DNA from: Myxococcales bacterium | GTDB lineage: Bacteria; Myxococcota_A; Polyangia; Haliangiales; Haliangiaceae | Length of the DNA: 64,000 nucleotides | Direction of reading: 5' to 3' | NCBI GenBank assembly: GCA_016717005.1 | Contig: JADJUF010000041.1 | Span: forward strand, 186,001 to 250,000 | Shown here: positions 1 through 11,274 of the stretch, piece by piece | How the letters are laid out: every line of letters starts with the position of its first letter | Numbering within the stretch: the stretch's first letter is position 1 | Notes under the pieces: generated by a model | Databases searched by the model: none | The model's input: only the letters and a program-made list of their open reading frames with translations | Told to the model about the DNA's origin: nothing | Translations under genes and position numbers: made by a program

Positions 1-111
1 CCACCGGTAGACGCAGACGTTGGCGAAGCTGCCCCAGAGGCTGCCGAACAGGAACGCGGCCACCAGCGCGGCCGGGCTGCGGGCCAGGTCCTCGAGCGGC
101 GACGGCTCCAT
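1..111 (-). CDS. Prepilin peptidase (A24 family), N-terminal fragment
   Basis: Only the first 37 codons are inside the window; the rest lies beyond the left edge. The peptide starts MEPSPLEDLARSPAALV and continues into a hydrophobic stretch with GSLWGSFANVCVYRW. That matches the N-terminus of type IV prepilin/pseudopilin leader peptidases (PilD/GspO), whose first membrane helix carries a G-S-F-x-N-V-x-x-Y-R signature. The family cleaves and N-methylates type IV pilins or type II secretion pseudopilins in the inner membrane. The ATG at 109-111 is the only clear start. The catalytic aspartates lie outside the window, so activity cannot be judged. The divergent lipoprotein gene begins 69 bp away. 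Confidence 0.75.
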   Translation of the reverse strand, partial: MEPSPLEDLARSPAALVAAFLFGSLWGSFANVCVYRW

Positions 112-180
112 CCCCGCCACCGTAACACCCCGGCGTGGCGACGGGTTGACCCCCGGGGACGGCGACGCTATCTACTGGCG

Positions 181-1155
181 ATGAAGTCCGCCCGGGCCTG
201 GATGCTCGCCGCCGTCGTGGCGACCGCCTGTGGGGGCGGCCGCGGGGGTGATCGCGAGCCGCCGGGCCTGGTGACCGCGACCACGACCGCGCCGCGCCCG
301 ATCGACGTCGACGCGGCCGCGCGCGACGGCGGCGAGCTGGCCCGCGCGCTGGCGCAGCCGTGGCGGGTCGCCGCGGCGGCGCTCGGCGACCACCGCCTCA
401 CGATCGACAGCACGGTCATCGTCAAGGACGGCGCCACCGAGCTCGAGCAGCTCGGCGAGCACGTCGTGATCGAGTCGGCCGCGGCCGGCCCGTACCACGC
501 CACCGCCGACAACACCGCCGACTACGGCCGCGAGGTCATCTGGGTCGGCGGGCGGCTGTACCTGCGACCGCGCTACGCGCTCTGGCACGAGCGCGGCCCC
601 GAGACCGACGACGAGCCGGCGGCCATCCGCGATCAGATCGCCGAGGTCCTGGGGGACTACCTCGACCTGTGCGCGCGCGGCCTCGAGGTCAGCGACAAGG
701 GCGCGGCCCAGGCCGCCGGCCGCAGCGGTCGCCGCGTCGAGCTCAAGCTGGCGCCGGCGCCGCGCGCGGTGCCGCCCCAGCCCGTGGTCCAGCGGGCGTG
801 GCGCGACACCGTCGTCGTCACCGCGCTCGGCGGCGAGGTGATCCTCGACGACGAGCTCGGCGTCGCGCTGACCGGCTCGCTCACCGCCGAGGTCCAGTTC
901 CAGCGCGCCGGCAAGGCCCTGACGATGGCGGTGACCGTGACCCACGCGGTCGCGACCATCGCCGCGCCGACGGTGGCGCCGCCCGCGCCCGACCAGGTCG
1001 TCGCCACCCCGACCCGCGCGCGCGAGGTCGACGATCGCAACGCGCTGCTCAAGGGCATCGCCCCGCCCCAGGGCAAGGCCGCGGTCGAGGAGCCGGCGGT
1101 CGAGCCGACGCCCGCGCCGGCCGAGCCCACCGCGCCGACCAAGGGCGCGCCATGA
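181..1155 (+). CDS. Hypothetical lipoprotein, 324 aa
   Basis: The N-terminus MKSARAWMLAAVVATACGGG is a short basic region, a hydrophobic core and a lipobox ending at Cys17, so export and lipid anchoring are expected. The Gly-rich stretch after the Cys is typical of a lipoprotein linker. The mature part has alternating charged and hydrophobic stretches suggesting beta structure. It ends in a low-complexity Pro/Ala/Glu tail (about residues 295-324). I recognise no enzyme motif. Its TGA overlaps the ATG of the next gene as ATGA, so the two are probably translationally coupled. Confidence 0.75.
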   Translation: MKSARAWMLAAVVATACGGGRGGDREPPGLVTATTTAPRPIDVDAAARDGGELARALAQPWRVAAAALGDHRLTIDSTVIVKDGATELEQLGEHVVIESAAAGPYHATADNTADYGREVIWVGGRLYLRPRYALWHERGPETDDEPAAIRDQIAEVLGDYLDLCARGLEVSDKGAAQAAGRSGRRVELKLAPAPRAVPPQPVVQRAWRDTVVVTALGGEVILDDELGVALTGSLTAEVQFQRAGKALTMAVTVTHAVATIAAPTVAPPAPDQVVATPTRAREVDDRNALLKGIAPPQGKAAVEEPAVEPTPAPAEPTAPTKGAP

Positions 1156-1931
1156 CCTCGTCGCTGACCCTGCGCCGCGAGTACCTCCAGCGCCACCGCC
1201 GGCTCGCGGTCGCGCGCGCGCTGGCGACCACCGCCGCCAGCCTGGTGCCGGTGCCGTTCCTCGACGACTGGCTGCGCGAGGCCATCCTCGGCGGCGCCTA
1301 CAAGCGCATCGCCGTCGCCTACCAGATCGACCTCGATCCGATCGCGGTCAAGAACCTCGTCCACGGCCGGGCCAAGCCGGCGTCGTGGGTCGATCTCACG
1401 TCGAGCGCGCTGGCGGTGCGCATGGCGACCCAGAGCGTCCGGCGGGTCATGTTGGCGGTCACCGCGATGCGCCGGGCCCAGGCGGCGTCGCGCACGTTCG
1501 CCAGCCTGACCCTGTTCGATCACTACTGCGCGCGGGTCCACACCGGGCTCGGCCTCGACGGGCCGCGCGCGCTCGAGGTGGCCGACGCGATCGGCGCCGC
1601 GCTGGCGACCACGCCCGGCGGGCTGTCGTTCGAGCCGTTCCGCAAGGGCGCGCTGGCCGCGGCCCGCACCGCCGCCAAGGCGCCGCTGGCGCTGGCCGAT
1701 CTGGCCTCGGGCGGCCGCCTGCGCAAGCTCCTGACCCGCGGCGCCGACGACGTGGCCGCGGCCGAGGCCGTCGACGAGATCGACGCCCTCGTCGATCGCG
1801 AGCTGGCCGATCGCGACGGCTGGTTCTCGAAGGCGGTCGCCGCGATCGAGCTGCAGCTCACCGCCGACGTCAACCCGTTCCTCGAGGCCGCGATCGACCG
1901 GTTCGAGGCGGCGTGGCGGGGCCGCAGTTGA
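1152..1931 (+). CDS. Hypothetical protein, 259 aa, coupled to proB
   Basis: The start ATG overlaps the stop of the preceding lipoprotein gene, and its own TGA overlaps the TTG start proposed for proB. It therefore sits in the middle of a coupled run. The protein is Arg/Ala-rich and mostly predicted helical. It has a moderately hydrophobic segment near residues 20-40 (LVPVPFLDDWLREAILGG) but no signal peptide. I do not recognise a family. Reading-frame quality (strong GC at third positions) and overlap with both neighbours support a genuine gene. Confidence 0.7.
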   Translation: MTSSLTLRREYLQRHRRLAVARALATTAASLVPVPFLDDWLREAILGGAYKRIAVAYQIDLDPIAVKNLVHGRAKPASWVDLTSSALAVRMATQSVRRVMLAVTAMRRAQAASRTFASLTLFDHYCARVHTGLGLDGPRALEVADAIGAALATTPGGLSFEPFRKGALAAARTAAKAPLALADLASGGRLRKLLTRGADDVAAAEAVDEIDALVDRELADRDGWFSKAVAAIELQLTADVNPFLEAAIDRFEAAWRGRS

Positions 1932-3046
1932 CCGCGCCGGTCGCGGTCGCCGCGCGCGAGCGCGCGGCCCTGCGCGAGGTCCGCCGCGTGGTCGTGAAGA
2001 TCGGCAGCCGGCTCCTGGCCGAGAGCCCGGCCGGGCGCCCGGCCACGGTCGCCGATCAGGTCGCCGCGCTCCTGGCCCGCGGCGTCGAGGTGATCCTGGT
2101 GTCGTCGGGCGCGATCGCCCTGGGCGTCAAGGCGCTGCGGCTGGCGACCCGCCCGGCCGATCTGCCCGGCCTGCAGGCGGCGGCCGCGGTCGGCCAGAGC
2201 CGGCTGATGCAGCACTGGGAGCACGCGTTCGCGCCCCACGATCGCCTGATCGGCCAGGTGCTCTTGACCCACGACGACGTCGACGATCGCGGCCGGTTCC
2301 TGTCGGCCCGCAACACCATCCGCGCGCTGCTCGACCGCGGGGTCGTGCCGATCATCAACGAGAACGACACGGTCGCGGTCGAGGAGATCAAGTTCGGCGA
2401 CAACGACGAGCTGTCGGCGCTGGTCATGAGCCTGGCCTCGGCCGACGCGCTGATCATCCTGACCGACGTCGACGGGGTCTGGGACGAGCGCGGCGTGCGC
2501 ATGCCGATCGTCCGCGACGCCGAGCGCGAGGCCGCGCCGGTGGCGGGCGCCAGCGCGGGCGACGGCGTCGGCTCGGGCGGCATGGCGTCGAAGGTCAAGT
2601 CGGCGCGGATGGTGACCCGGCTGGGCGTGCCGTGCGTGATCGCGCCCGGGCGCCTGCCCCGGGTGCTGCTCGATGTCCTCGACGGCGCCGACGTCGGCAC
2701 GCTGTTCGTGCCCGGCGCCCCGGTCAGCCGCCGCAAGCACTGGATCGCCTACGGCGCCAAGCCCACGGGCCGGGTCGTGATCGACGACGGCGCCCGGCGG
2801 GCGCTGTGCGAGCTGGGCAAGAGCCTGCTGCCGGCCGGCGTGGTCGCGCTCGAGGGCGACTTCGGCGCCGGCGACACCGTCAGCGTCGTGACCTCCGACG
2901 GCCGCGAGGTCGCCCGGGGGCTGGCCGCCTACCCCGCCGCCGACCTGGCTCGAATCCGGGGCTTGCATTCGACCGACATCGAGGCGACCCTCGGATACAG
3001 GACGCTCGACGAAGCGATCCACCGTGATGATCTGGTGCTCCTGTGA
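1928..3046 (+). CDS. proB: Glutamate 5-kinase (proline biosynthesis step 1)
   Basis: The 372-residue product carries the amino-acid-kinase fold: VVVKIGSRLL near residue 22, VILVSSGAIALG, VPIINENDTVAVEEIKFGDND (split by its conserved Asn-Glu-Asn-Asp core) and LIILTDVDGVWD. A C-terminal PUA domain follows (about residues 270-360, with WIAYGAKPTGRVVIDDGA). Length matches the roughly 367-residue E. coli enzyme. It phosphorylates L-glutamate with ATP to glutamyl 5-phosphate in the cytoplasm. The only in-frame start upstream of the kinase motif is a TTG overlapping the previous stop (TTGA). That unusual start implies coupled translation. proA follows after 84 bp. Confidence 0.93.
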   Translation: MTAPVAVAARERAALREVRRVVVKIGSRLLAESPAGRPATVADQVAALLARGVEVILVSSGAIALGVKALRLATRPADLPGLQAAAAVGQSRLMQHWEHAFAPHDRLIGQVLLTHDDVDDRGRFLSARNTIRALLDRGVVPIINENDTVAVEEIKFGDNDELSALVMSLASADALIILTDVDGVWDERGVRMPIVRDAEREAAPVAGASAGDGVGSGGMASKVKSARMVTRLGVPCVIAPGRLPRVLLDVLDGADVGTLFVPGAPVSRRKHWIAYGAKPTGRVVIDDGARRALCELGKSLLPAGVVALEGDFGAGDTVSVVTSDGREVARGLAAYPAADLARIRGLHSTDIEATLGYRTLDEAIHRDDLVLL

Positions 3047-3130
3047 TGTCTCCTGGGTCGGGCCCGACGCCCTGCGTGCGCTCCTGTGCGCGCCCCCAGA
3101 GCCCTCGTCCGGCGCCGCGCGCGTGACTAC

Positions 3131-4384
<1,254 letters not shown>

Positions 4385-4425
4385 CGCGGCCCAGCGAGGA
4401 GACCCCCACCGATGCACGATCCGAC

Positions 4426-4911
4426 ATGAGCGACAGCCCCGACAAGACCCCGACCACGCGCGTGGCCACCGACCCGCGGCCCGAGCGGGCCAAGGGTGAC
4501 GACGCGCCGCCGACGACGCCGCGCACCGACGACGCCGGCCTCGACGACGCGCTCAAGGCGCTCAGCTTCGCGCTCGACAAGAAGGCGCTCGAGCCGGTGC
4601 TGCTCGACGTGCGCGGGCTGTGCACCTACGCCAGCTTCCAGCTCGTGCTCAGCGGTCGCTCGGACCGTCAGGTCGACGCGATCAGCGAGGGCATCATCAT
4701 CGGGATGAAGGAGGCCGGCATCCGGCCGCTGTCGACCGAGGGCAAGCGCTCGGGCCAATGGGCGCTGCTCGACTTCGGCGACGTGATCGTCCACGTGTTC
4801 CACCACCCAGCCCGCGAGCACTACGACCTCGAGGGCCTGTGGATCGACGCGCCGCGGATCCCGCTCGACGTGCCCGAGGACGCCCGGGTCGCCGCCGACG
4901 ACTACGCGTGA
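4426..4911 (+). CDS. rsfS: Ribosomal silencing factor RsfS with N-terminal extension
   Basis: From about residue 45 the protein matches the RsfS/Iojap family: LSFALDKKALEPVLLDV, LVLSGRSDRQVDAISEGI, LSTEGKRSGQWALLDFGD, VIVHVFHHPAREHYDLEG. The family binds ribosomal protein uL14 and blocks subunit joining under starvation. Usual length is 105-120 residues; here a polar, Pro/Asp-rich extension of about 45 residues precedes it. Start choice is uncertain: the ATG at 4426 is used, but an in-frame GTG at 4381 overlapping the proA stop (GTGA) would add 15 residues. rlmH starts 7 bp after the stop. nadD, often found between proA and rsfS in related bacteria, is absent here. Confidence 0.88.
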   Translation: MSDSPDKTPTTRVATDPRPERAKGDDAPPTTPRTDDAGLDDALKALSFALDKKALEPVLLDVRGLCTYASFQLVLSGRSDRQVDAISEGIIIGMKEAGIRPLSTEGKRSGQWALLDFGDVIVHVFHHPAREHYDLEGLWIDAPRIPLDVPEDARVAADDYA

Positions 4912-4918
4912 TCGCGGC

Positions 4919-5350
4919 GTGAAGATCACGGTCGCGACGGTCGGCCGCCTGAAGGAGGACTACCTGCGGGCGGCCGAGGACGAGTACCGCAAGCGCCTGC
5001 GGACGTACTGCACGCTGGCGGTGACCGAGCACAAGACCGTCGACGAGCTGCTGGCCGCGGTGCCGGCCGCGGCCCACCTGTACGCGTTCGACGAGCGCGG
5101 CGACGCGCTGTCGTCGCGCGAGTTCGCCACCGGCGTGCTGGCGCGCGAGCAGAGCCACGGCGGCGGCGCGCCGCTGGTGTTCGCGATCGGCGGCGCCGAC
5201 GGCCTCGGCGACGCGGTCCGGGCCCGCGCCACCCGGCTGCTAGCGTTCGGCCGCCTGACCATCGCCCACCGGCTGGTGCGGGTGCTCGTGCTCGAGCAGC
5301 TCTACCGCGGCTTCAGCATCGTCCGCGGCGAGCCGTACCACCGCGACTGA
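4919..5350 (+). CDS. rlmH: 23S rRNA (pseudouridine1915-N3)-methyltransferase
   Basis: The 143-residue SPOUT-family protein begins MKITVATVGRLKEDYLRAAE (GTG start) and contains LVFAIGGADGLGDAVR, the SAM-knot segment LTIAHRLVRVLVLEQLYRGF and the characteristic C-terminal PYHRD (family usually ends Y-H-R/K). It methylates pseudouridine 1915 of 23S rRNA on assembled 70S ribosomes. Slightly shorter than the 155-residue E. coli protein but complete. It is the last gene of the proB-proA-rsfS-rlmH run. The rsfS-rlmH pairing is conserved in many bacteria and supports both calls. Confidence 0.93.
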   Translation: MKITVATVGRLKEDYLRAAEDEYRKRLRTYCTLAVTEHKTVDELLAAVPAAAHLYAFDERGDALSSREFATGVLAREQSHGGGAPLVFAIGGADGLGDAVRARATRLLAFGRLTIAHRLVRVLVLEQLYRGFSIVRGEPYHRD

Positions 5351-5700
5351 GTGGGGCAGGGCGGCTGGGCCCTCCCTGCGACGCGGCAAGCCACCCGTAG
5401 TGGCGCTCACCTGTGACAGGGCACACCAACGATCCTTGAGCTGCCAGCGGGCAGCCGCCGACGCTCGCGCTCGAGGCGCTCGAGCTCCACCCCGGCCAGG
5501 CGATGGCCGACGATGATCGCCGCCAGCCGACGCAGCCACCGCAGTGGGTGTTCGGCAATATCCCGCCGGCCTACTTCGACGCGTCCGGCGCTGGCCCGAC
5601 GCCGCCGGCAGGCGCCGACCGGCGGCGAGAACACCGACCCGTACATCTATCCGTGAGCACCGTCCGGCGCCGCCCGCGGTGATAGCGTGGGCGATCTCCA
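5351..5700. other. Intergenic region, no convincing gene
   Basis: This 350-bp gap separates rlmH from the next rightward gene. A rightward reading around 5480-5680 (including WVFGNIPPAYFDAS) has no start or clear family and could be a worn remnant. Overlapping leftward readings are Arg-rich and look like shadows. No tRNA, strong hairpin terminator or obvious promoter was seen. Confidence 0.4.
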
Positions 5701-6020
5701 TGGATCGCCACCAGTTCACGCGCGCGCTGCAACACCTGCTGCGGACCGAGGTCGACGACGTCACGCCGGACCAGCGGGGCGCGATCGTCCGGCAGCAGCT
5801 GGGGCTGCTCGACGACGCGCGCGGCCTGCTCGAGCACCGCGTCGCCTTCGTGCCGTTCGTGCCCGGCCGGCGGCCCAGCGACGAGATCCTGGCGCCAGGG
5901 CTGGGCTCGAGCGAAGCGATCGGGCTGCTCCACGGCAGCAGCCGCGATCACGTGACGCTCCTGTACCACCTGACCCGGGCCGTCGGTCGGTGGCGGCCGT
6001 GCCCGACGGCGGCGCGCTGA
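5701..6020 (+). CDS. Small hypothetical protein (or 5' part of the next gene)
   Basis: The ATG at 5701 opens a 106-residue frame starting MDRHQFTRALQHLLRTEVDD. The sequence is well balanced (RGAIVRQQLGLLDDARGLLE, LLHGSSRDHVTLLYHLTR) rather than Arg-rich, so it looks translated. It overlaps the start assigned to the following cyclic-nucleotide-domain gene by 31 bp in another frame. I cannot distinguish a separate small coupled protein from the N-terminus of the downstream protein displaced by a one-base indel near 5990. No family recognised. Confidence 0.55.
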
Positions 6021-7798
6021 CCGCGACCGTGCACCTGCTCGACCGCGCCGGCCGCGCGCTGCGCACGGTGCCGGGCTGGGACCGCCGCGCGGTGCCGATG
6101 GCCCGGCTGGGCGCGCCGACCGGCGACCCGGCTGGGGCCGAGGCCGAGGCCGGCCCCGAGGTCGCCGGCGCCGCCGCGCTCCAGCTCGACGTCGACCTTG
6201 TGTTCGGGCCGCTGGCCGACCCCGCCGGCAGCCCGACCGCGCCGTTCGGGTTCGGATCGCTGTACTTCGAGCGGTTCCGGATCGAGCTCGCGCTCGAGGT
6301 CGACGGCGCCACCGTCGCCAGCGACGGGTTCGAGTTCGAGATCTTCGATGAGCGCGGTTTCGGCGCGCTGTACGCGCGGATCGCCGAGCGGCTGTTGCCC
6401 CACGACCTGCGCGCGCAGCTCGCCGCCGCCGGCACCAGCGCGGCCGAGGTCGACGTCGCGTTCCACCCATGGTTCCCGGTGCTGTGCATCGGCGTCGCCA
6501 AGGCCAACCTGTACCTGCGGGCGATCCGCGGCGACGTCGCGCGCGAGCGCCGGATGCTGACCGACCCCGCGTGGCTGCTGCGCGTGGGGCTGTACCTGGA
6601 GCTCTTGACCTGCCTGGGCATCGCGGCCGCGGTGCGGTCCACGCTCGATCTGCTCACGCCCGAGGAGCGGACCCTGTTCGAGCGGGCGCCCGCGTTCGCC
6701 GAGCTGCGCCGGCGGATCGACCCCGCCGCCTGGACCAAGGTCTGGGACCTGCGCGCGATCGCGCGCTGGCGCACGCCCGGCGTCGACCTGCCGGTCGGCG
6801 TCCACAACCTCCTGCGCAAGAAGGCCGCCACGCTCGGGTTCCTGCACGCCCACCACGACGACCTGAAGCACGCGATCGAGCTGGCCGGCGACAACCGCGT
6901 CAACGCCCAGGAGACCTGGCAGCGGGTCTTCCGCGACGCCGAGCGCGCGGTCCTGACCATGAACCAGGAGGCGTTCCCCGAGCTGCAGGCGCTCGGCGAC
7001 GGCGTCCGCCGCTTCGTCCTGTGGCACCGCCAGGGCAGCGCGTTCGGGCTGTCGATCCCGACCGCGCTGGCCGCGGCGTTCGGCGATCAGGACGGGCTGT
7101 TCCCGTCGGCGTGCGCGCAGTACCGCGCGTCGATGAACCAGGTCGCGGCCTGGGCCGCTGAGCGCGGGCTGATGGAGTTCACCGGCGACGAGTGCGTGCC
7201 GCGCGCGGTCAGCCTGCTCGAGTCGCACCTGGCCGGCCACCGGGCCCGCCTGGCGCAGCTGCAGCGGCGCGACGGCTACCACGCGTCGCTCGAGCTGCGC
7301 GAGACCGACGAGGAGCCGCGCCGGCTCGCGGTCGACGAGGTCCGCGCGCGCATCGAGGGCATCCCGATCTTCCGCCTGTTCACCGCCGCCGAGGTCGAGC
7401 AGCTGGCCCGGCAGGCGCGCACGATCACGCTGGGGCCGACCGAGCGCATCATCGTCCAGGGCAACCCCGGCTCGTCGCTGTTCGTCCTCCACGACGGCGC
7501 GCTCGAGGTGATCGCCCGCACCGGCGCCGGCGAGCAGGTCGTCGCGGAGCTCGAGCCCGGCGCGGTCGTCGGCGAGGTCGCGTTCCTGACCGGGCAGCCG
7601 CGCACGGCCACGGTGCGCGCGCTCGAGACCGCGACGGTGATCGAGATCGCGGCCCGTCACCTCGAGCCGATCGTGCGCGAGCGCCCGGGGATCCTCGACG
7701 AGCTGACCGCGCTCATGACCGCGCGCCAGCACGTCGGCGACGACCTGCCCGCGGCCGGCCTGGTCCAGCGCCTGCTCGCGAGCATCTTCGGGAGCTGA
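5990..7798 (+). CDS. Protein with C-terminal cyclic-nucleotide-binding domain
   Basis: About 602 residues from a GTG at 5990; no good ribosome binding site is visible, so the start is uncertain. Residues about 455-575 form a cNMP-binding (Crp-type) domain: IFRLFTAAEVEQLARQA, the phosphate-binding-cassette-like ELEPGAVVGEVAFLTGQPRT, then TVRALETATVIEIA. The N-terminal three quarters is mostly alpha/beta with no signal peptide and no helix-turn-helix, so this is not a Crp-type transcription factor. The central part contains HNLLRKKAATLGFLHAHHDD and is unfamiliar. Probably a cytoplasmic sensor or regulator responding to cAMP/cGMP or another ligand. See the preceding entry for a possible frameshift. 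Confidence 0.75.
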   Translation: MAAVPDGGALTATVHLLDRAGRALRTVPGWDRRAVPMARLGAPTGDPAGAEAEAGPEVAGAAALQLDVDLVFGPLADPAGSPTAPFGFGSLYFERFRIELALEVDGATVASDGFEFEIFDERGFGALYARIAERLLPHDLRAQLAAAGTSAAEVDVAFHPWFPVLCIGVAKANLYLRAIRGDVARERRMLTDPAWLLRVGLYLELLTCLGIAAAVRSTLDLLTPEERTLFERAPAFAELRRRIDPAAWTKVWDLRAIARWRTPGVDLPVGVHNLLRKKAATLGFLHAHHDDLKHAIELAGDNRVNAQETWQRVFRDAERAVLTMNQEAFPELQALGDGVRRFVLWHRQGSAFGLSIPTALAAAFGDQDGLFPSACAQYRASMNQVAAWAAERGLMEFTGDECVPRAVSLLESHLAGHRARLAQLQRRDGYHASLELRETDEEPRRLAVDEVRARIEGIPIFRLFTAAEVEQLARQARTITLGPTERIIVQGNPGSSLFVLHDGALEVIARTGAGEQVVAELEPGAVVGEVAFLTGQPRTATVRALETATVIEIAARHLEPIVRERPGILDELTALMTARQHVGDDLPAAGLVQRLLASIFGS

Positions 7799-7814
7799 CG
7801 ACGACGCGCGCGGC

Positions 7815-8231
7815 TCACGGCAGCTTGTAGTCGATCCCGACCCGCTGGCAGGCCGGGGCCGTGCGGGCGGCGCGGGCCTGGTAGCGCCAGGTGCGGGCGT
7901 CGGCGAGCAGCGCGCGATCGAGCGCGGCGATGCCGCTGGTGCGGACGACCGCGGCGTCGGTGACGGCGCCGTCGCCGCCGACGCACACGCGCAGGTCGGC
8001 GCGGGCGCGGCCGCCGAGCTCGGCCGCGACCCGGTGCGCGAGGCGATCGGCCGCGCGCGGCGTCGACGGCCGGGTCAGCCGCGTCGGGAACGTCGGCGCG
8101 ACGCCGTCGTCGGCGACGAGCGCCGCCTCGGCGACGCGCGGCGCAGGGGTGGAGCGCGCCTTGGTCGTGGCACAGCCAGCGATGGGGGCGAGCGCGAGGA
8201 CGAGCACGGCGAGCTTGGGAGAGGTCGGCAT
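7815..8231 (-). CDS. Lipoprotein with TonB-C-like domain
   Basis: 138 residues. MPTSPKLAVLVLALAPIAGC is a signal peptide with lipobox. The C-terminal half (DLRVCVGGDGAVTDAAVVR, TSGIAALDRALLADARTW, QRVGIDYKLP) has the strand-helix-strand pattern of TonB C-terminal domains, in which a v-x-v-x-x-dG-V core is followed by a S/T-S-G...LD...A...W...P motif. Such small TonB_C lipoproteins are common in myxobacteria and may serve in envelope protein contacts; no TonB N-terminal membrane anchor is present. An ATG 12 bp upstream (8243) is an alternative start. Convergent with the cNMP-domain gene, 16 bp between stops. Confidence 0.75.
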   Translation of the reverse strand: MPTSPKLAVLVLALAPIAGCATTKARSTPAPRVAEAALVADDGVAPTFPTRLTRPSTPRAADRLAHRVAAELGGRARADLRVCVGGDGAVTDAAVVRTSGIAALDRALLADARTWRYQARAARTAPACQRVGIDYKLP

Positions 8232-8448
8232 GTGACCGACCATTGCGATGCACGTGCCAGCGCCGCGCGCCGCCAATTGCACGGGTTCGCGCACCGACGA
8301 CGTCCCGCGCACGCGGGTGCGACAGTCGCGAGCCCGTCGCGGTCGCGTCGCTGGATCGCAGGCACCGCCGGCACGGCTCGTTTCGCGCGGCGCACGCGCT
8401 CCGCACCGCCCACGGCCGCGCCGCGCGGGCGCGCGCCGCGGGTCGGTC

Positions 8449-8758
8449 GGATCGGCGCCCACCGACAGACGCGGCAGAGATCGACGCGCGCCGCGGGTCG
8501 CGGCGGAGATCCACGCGCGCCGCGGGATCGACGCGCGCCGCGGGATGGGCGGATCGACGTGCACCGCGGGACGCGGCGGAGATCGGCGCGCGCCGCGGGA
8601 CGCGACGGAGATCGGCGCGCGCCGCGGGATGGGCGGATCCACGCGCGCCGCGGGACGCGGCGGAGATCGGCGCGCGCCGCGGGACGCGACGGAGATCGGC
8701 GCGCGCCGCGGGATGGGCGGATCGACGTGCACCGCGGGACGCGGCGGAGATCGGAGGC
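8449..8758. repeat. Tandem repeat, 84-bp period with about 28-bp subunits
   Basis: The block CGGGATGGGCGGATCSACG recurs at 8541, 8625 and 8709, exactly 84 bp apart. Between copies the sequence is built of about three near-identical 28-bp subunits (core CGCCGCGGGACGCGRCGGAG). Degenerate copies reach back to about 8450. Because 84 is a multiple of 3 and there are no stops, several frames stay open through it, but the predicted peptides are Arg/Ala/Gly-rich and start nowhere convincing. It occupies the spacer between the leftward lipoprotein and the rightward sigma factor gene. Confidence 0.85.
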
Positions 8759-9067
8759 GACGCCGTGCCGCACCGCTGCCAGTCCGAAGCATCCTCGCGA
8801 GCAGGCGCCACGTACGTGCGGGTGGGTCATCCGCCCGCGCTCCGACGGCACCGACCCGCGGCAACGGTCCAACGAAGGGACCGCTCCGGAGAAGGGACCG
8901 CAACGCGCCGCGTCGTGCCCTTCCTGCCGCCGTCCGCCGCCAGGTGCGTCCGTGTGCGCACACCACGCCCTACTCTCGACACCCTATTACGGTACTCCTT
9001 GGCAAAACCTTCCCCCGCGCTGGTGAAATAGACCTACCGATGGTGGCGGGAGCCTCCGGGTCCGGAT

Positions 9068-9095
9068 TTGACCCAGAGATTTCAGATACTTGAAT
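9068..9095 (+). promoter_or_regulatory. Possible sigma-70-type promoter of the ECF sigma factor gene
   Basis: TTGACC at 9068-9073 is followed after 16 bp by TTGAAT at 9090-9095 (four matches to TATAAT). This lies in a locally AT-richer patch of otherwise very GC-rich DNA. Transcription would begin near 9102, downstream of the ATG at 9096, which favours translation from the ATG at 9129 with a short leader. Confidence 0.4.
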
Positions 9096-9741
9096 ATGGC
9101 CCGGTGCTTGCTCATAAGACCTCGCACGATGCCCATCCTCGCCATTCGCCAGAGCCCGAACGCCTCTGACTGGACGGACCGCGAGCTGCTCGCGTCGGTG
9201 TTGCGACGCGAGGAGCGGGGCTGGAACGAGCTGGTCCGCCGCTACCGCGGGCTGATCTTCCGGTGCATCACCAAGGTCACCAACAAGTGCGCCCCGTTCG
9301 CGTCGAACGCTGACACGGACGAGATCTTCGCCGAGGTGCTGATCGGGCTGCTCCGCGACGACATGCACAAGCTCCACATGTACGACCCGAGCCGCGGCAC
9401 CAAGCTCGGCTCGTGGATCGGCATCATCGCGGTCAACACCGCCTACGACTTCCTGCGCGGCTCGTTCCGCCGCCCGGCGGGTGACCGGCTCGACGCGTCG
9501 TACGACCCGCACGCGCCGTACGACCGCACCCCGCTCGACATGCTGCTCGACAAGGAGCGGTGGGCCCACCTGAACTCGATCCTCGACGAGTTCAGCGAGA
9601 AGGACCGCCAGTTCCTCGATCTGTTCTACGCGCGCGGGATGGAGGCCGAGGAGGTCGCCGCCCAGATGCAGATCAGCCTGAAGACCGTGTACTCGAAGAA
9701 CCACAAGATCCGCACCCACCTGCGGCGCTGCGTCGAGCGGC

Positions 9742-11127
<1,386 letters not shown>

Positions 11128-11274
11128 CTCGTCATTGTATTTCTATTAACAATATTTGGTTGCTGTTTCGCACAGGCGTCGAGGCCCGCCTCCGCGCACT
11201 TGCCCGGGCCGGCCGCCGGCACGGCGCGTGCTGTCTGGGAGGCCGGGGAGTCCCTCCCCTTCCAGGAGTTCGTC
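11128..11274. promoter_or_regulatory. AT-rich divergent promoter region
   Basis: Between the sigma-54 activator (leftward) and the SPFH gene (rightward) lies an unusually AT-rich patch around 11130-11165 containing CATTGTATTTCTATTAACAA. In DNA this GC-rich such a patch probably holds one or both divergent promoters. I could not assign -10/-35 or a sigma-54 (GG-N10-GC) element with confidence. A good ribosome binding site AGGAG precedes the SPFH ATG by 6 bp. Confidence 0.35.

Noticed and set aside
5407..5646. Leftward 79-codon frame and a rightward WVFGNIPPAYFDAS reading
   Set aside because: Neither has a good start or family match. A worn gene remnant is possible but not supportable.
8034..9093. 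Several overlapping open frames across the 84-bp repeat on both strands
   Set aside because: They exist because the repeat period is a multiple of three and lacks stops. Their peptides are Arg/Ala/Gly low complexity, without ribosome binding sites.
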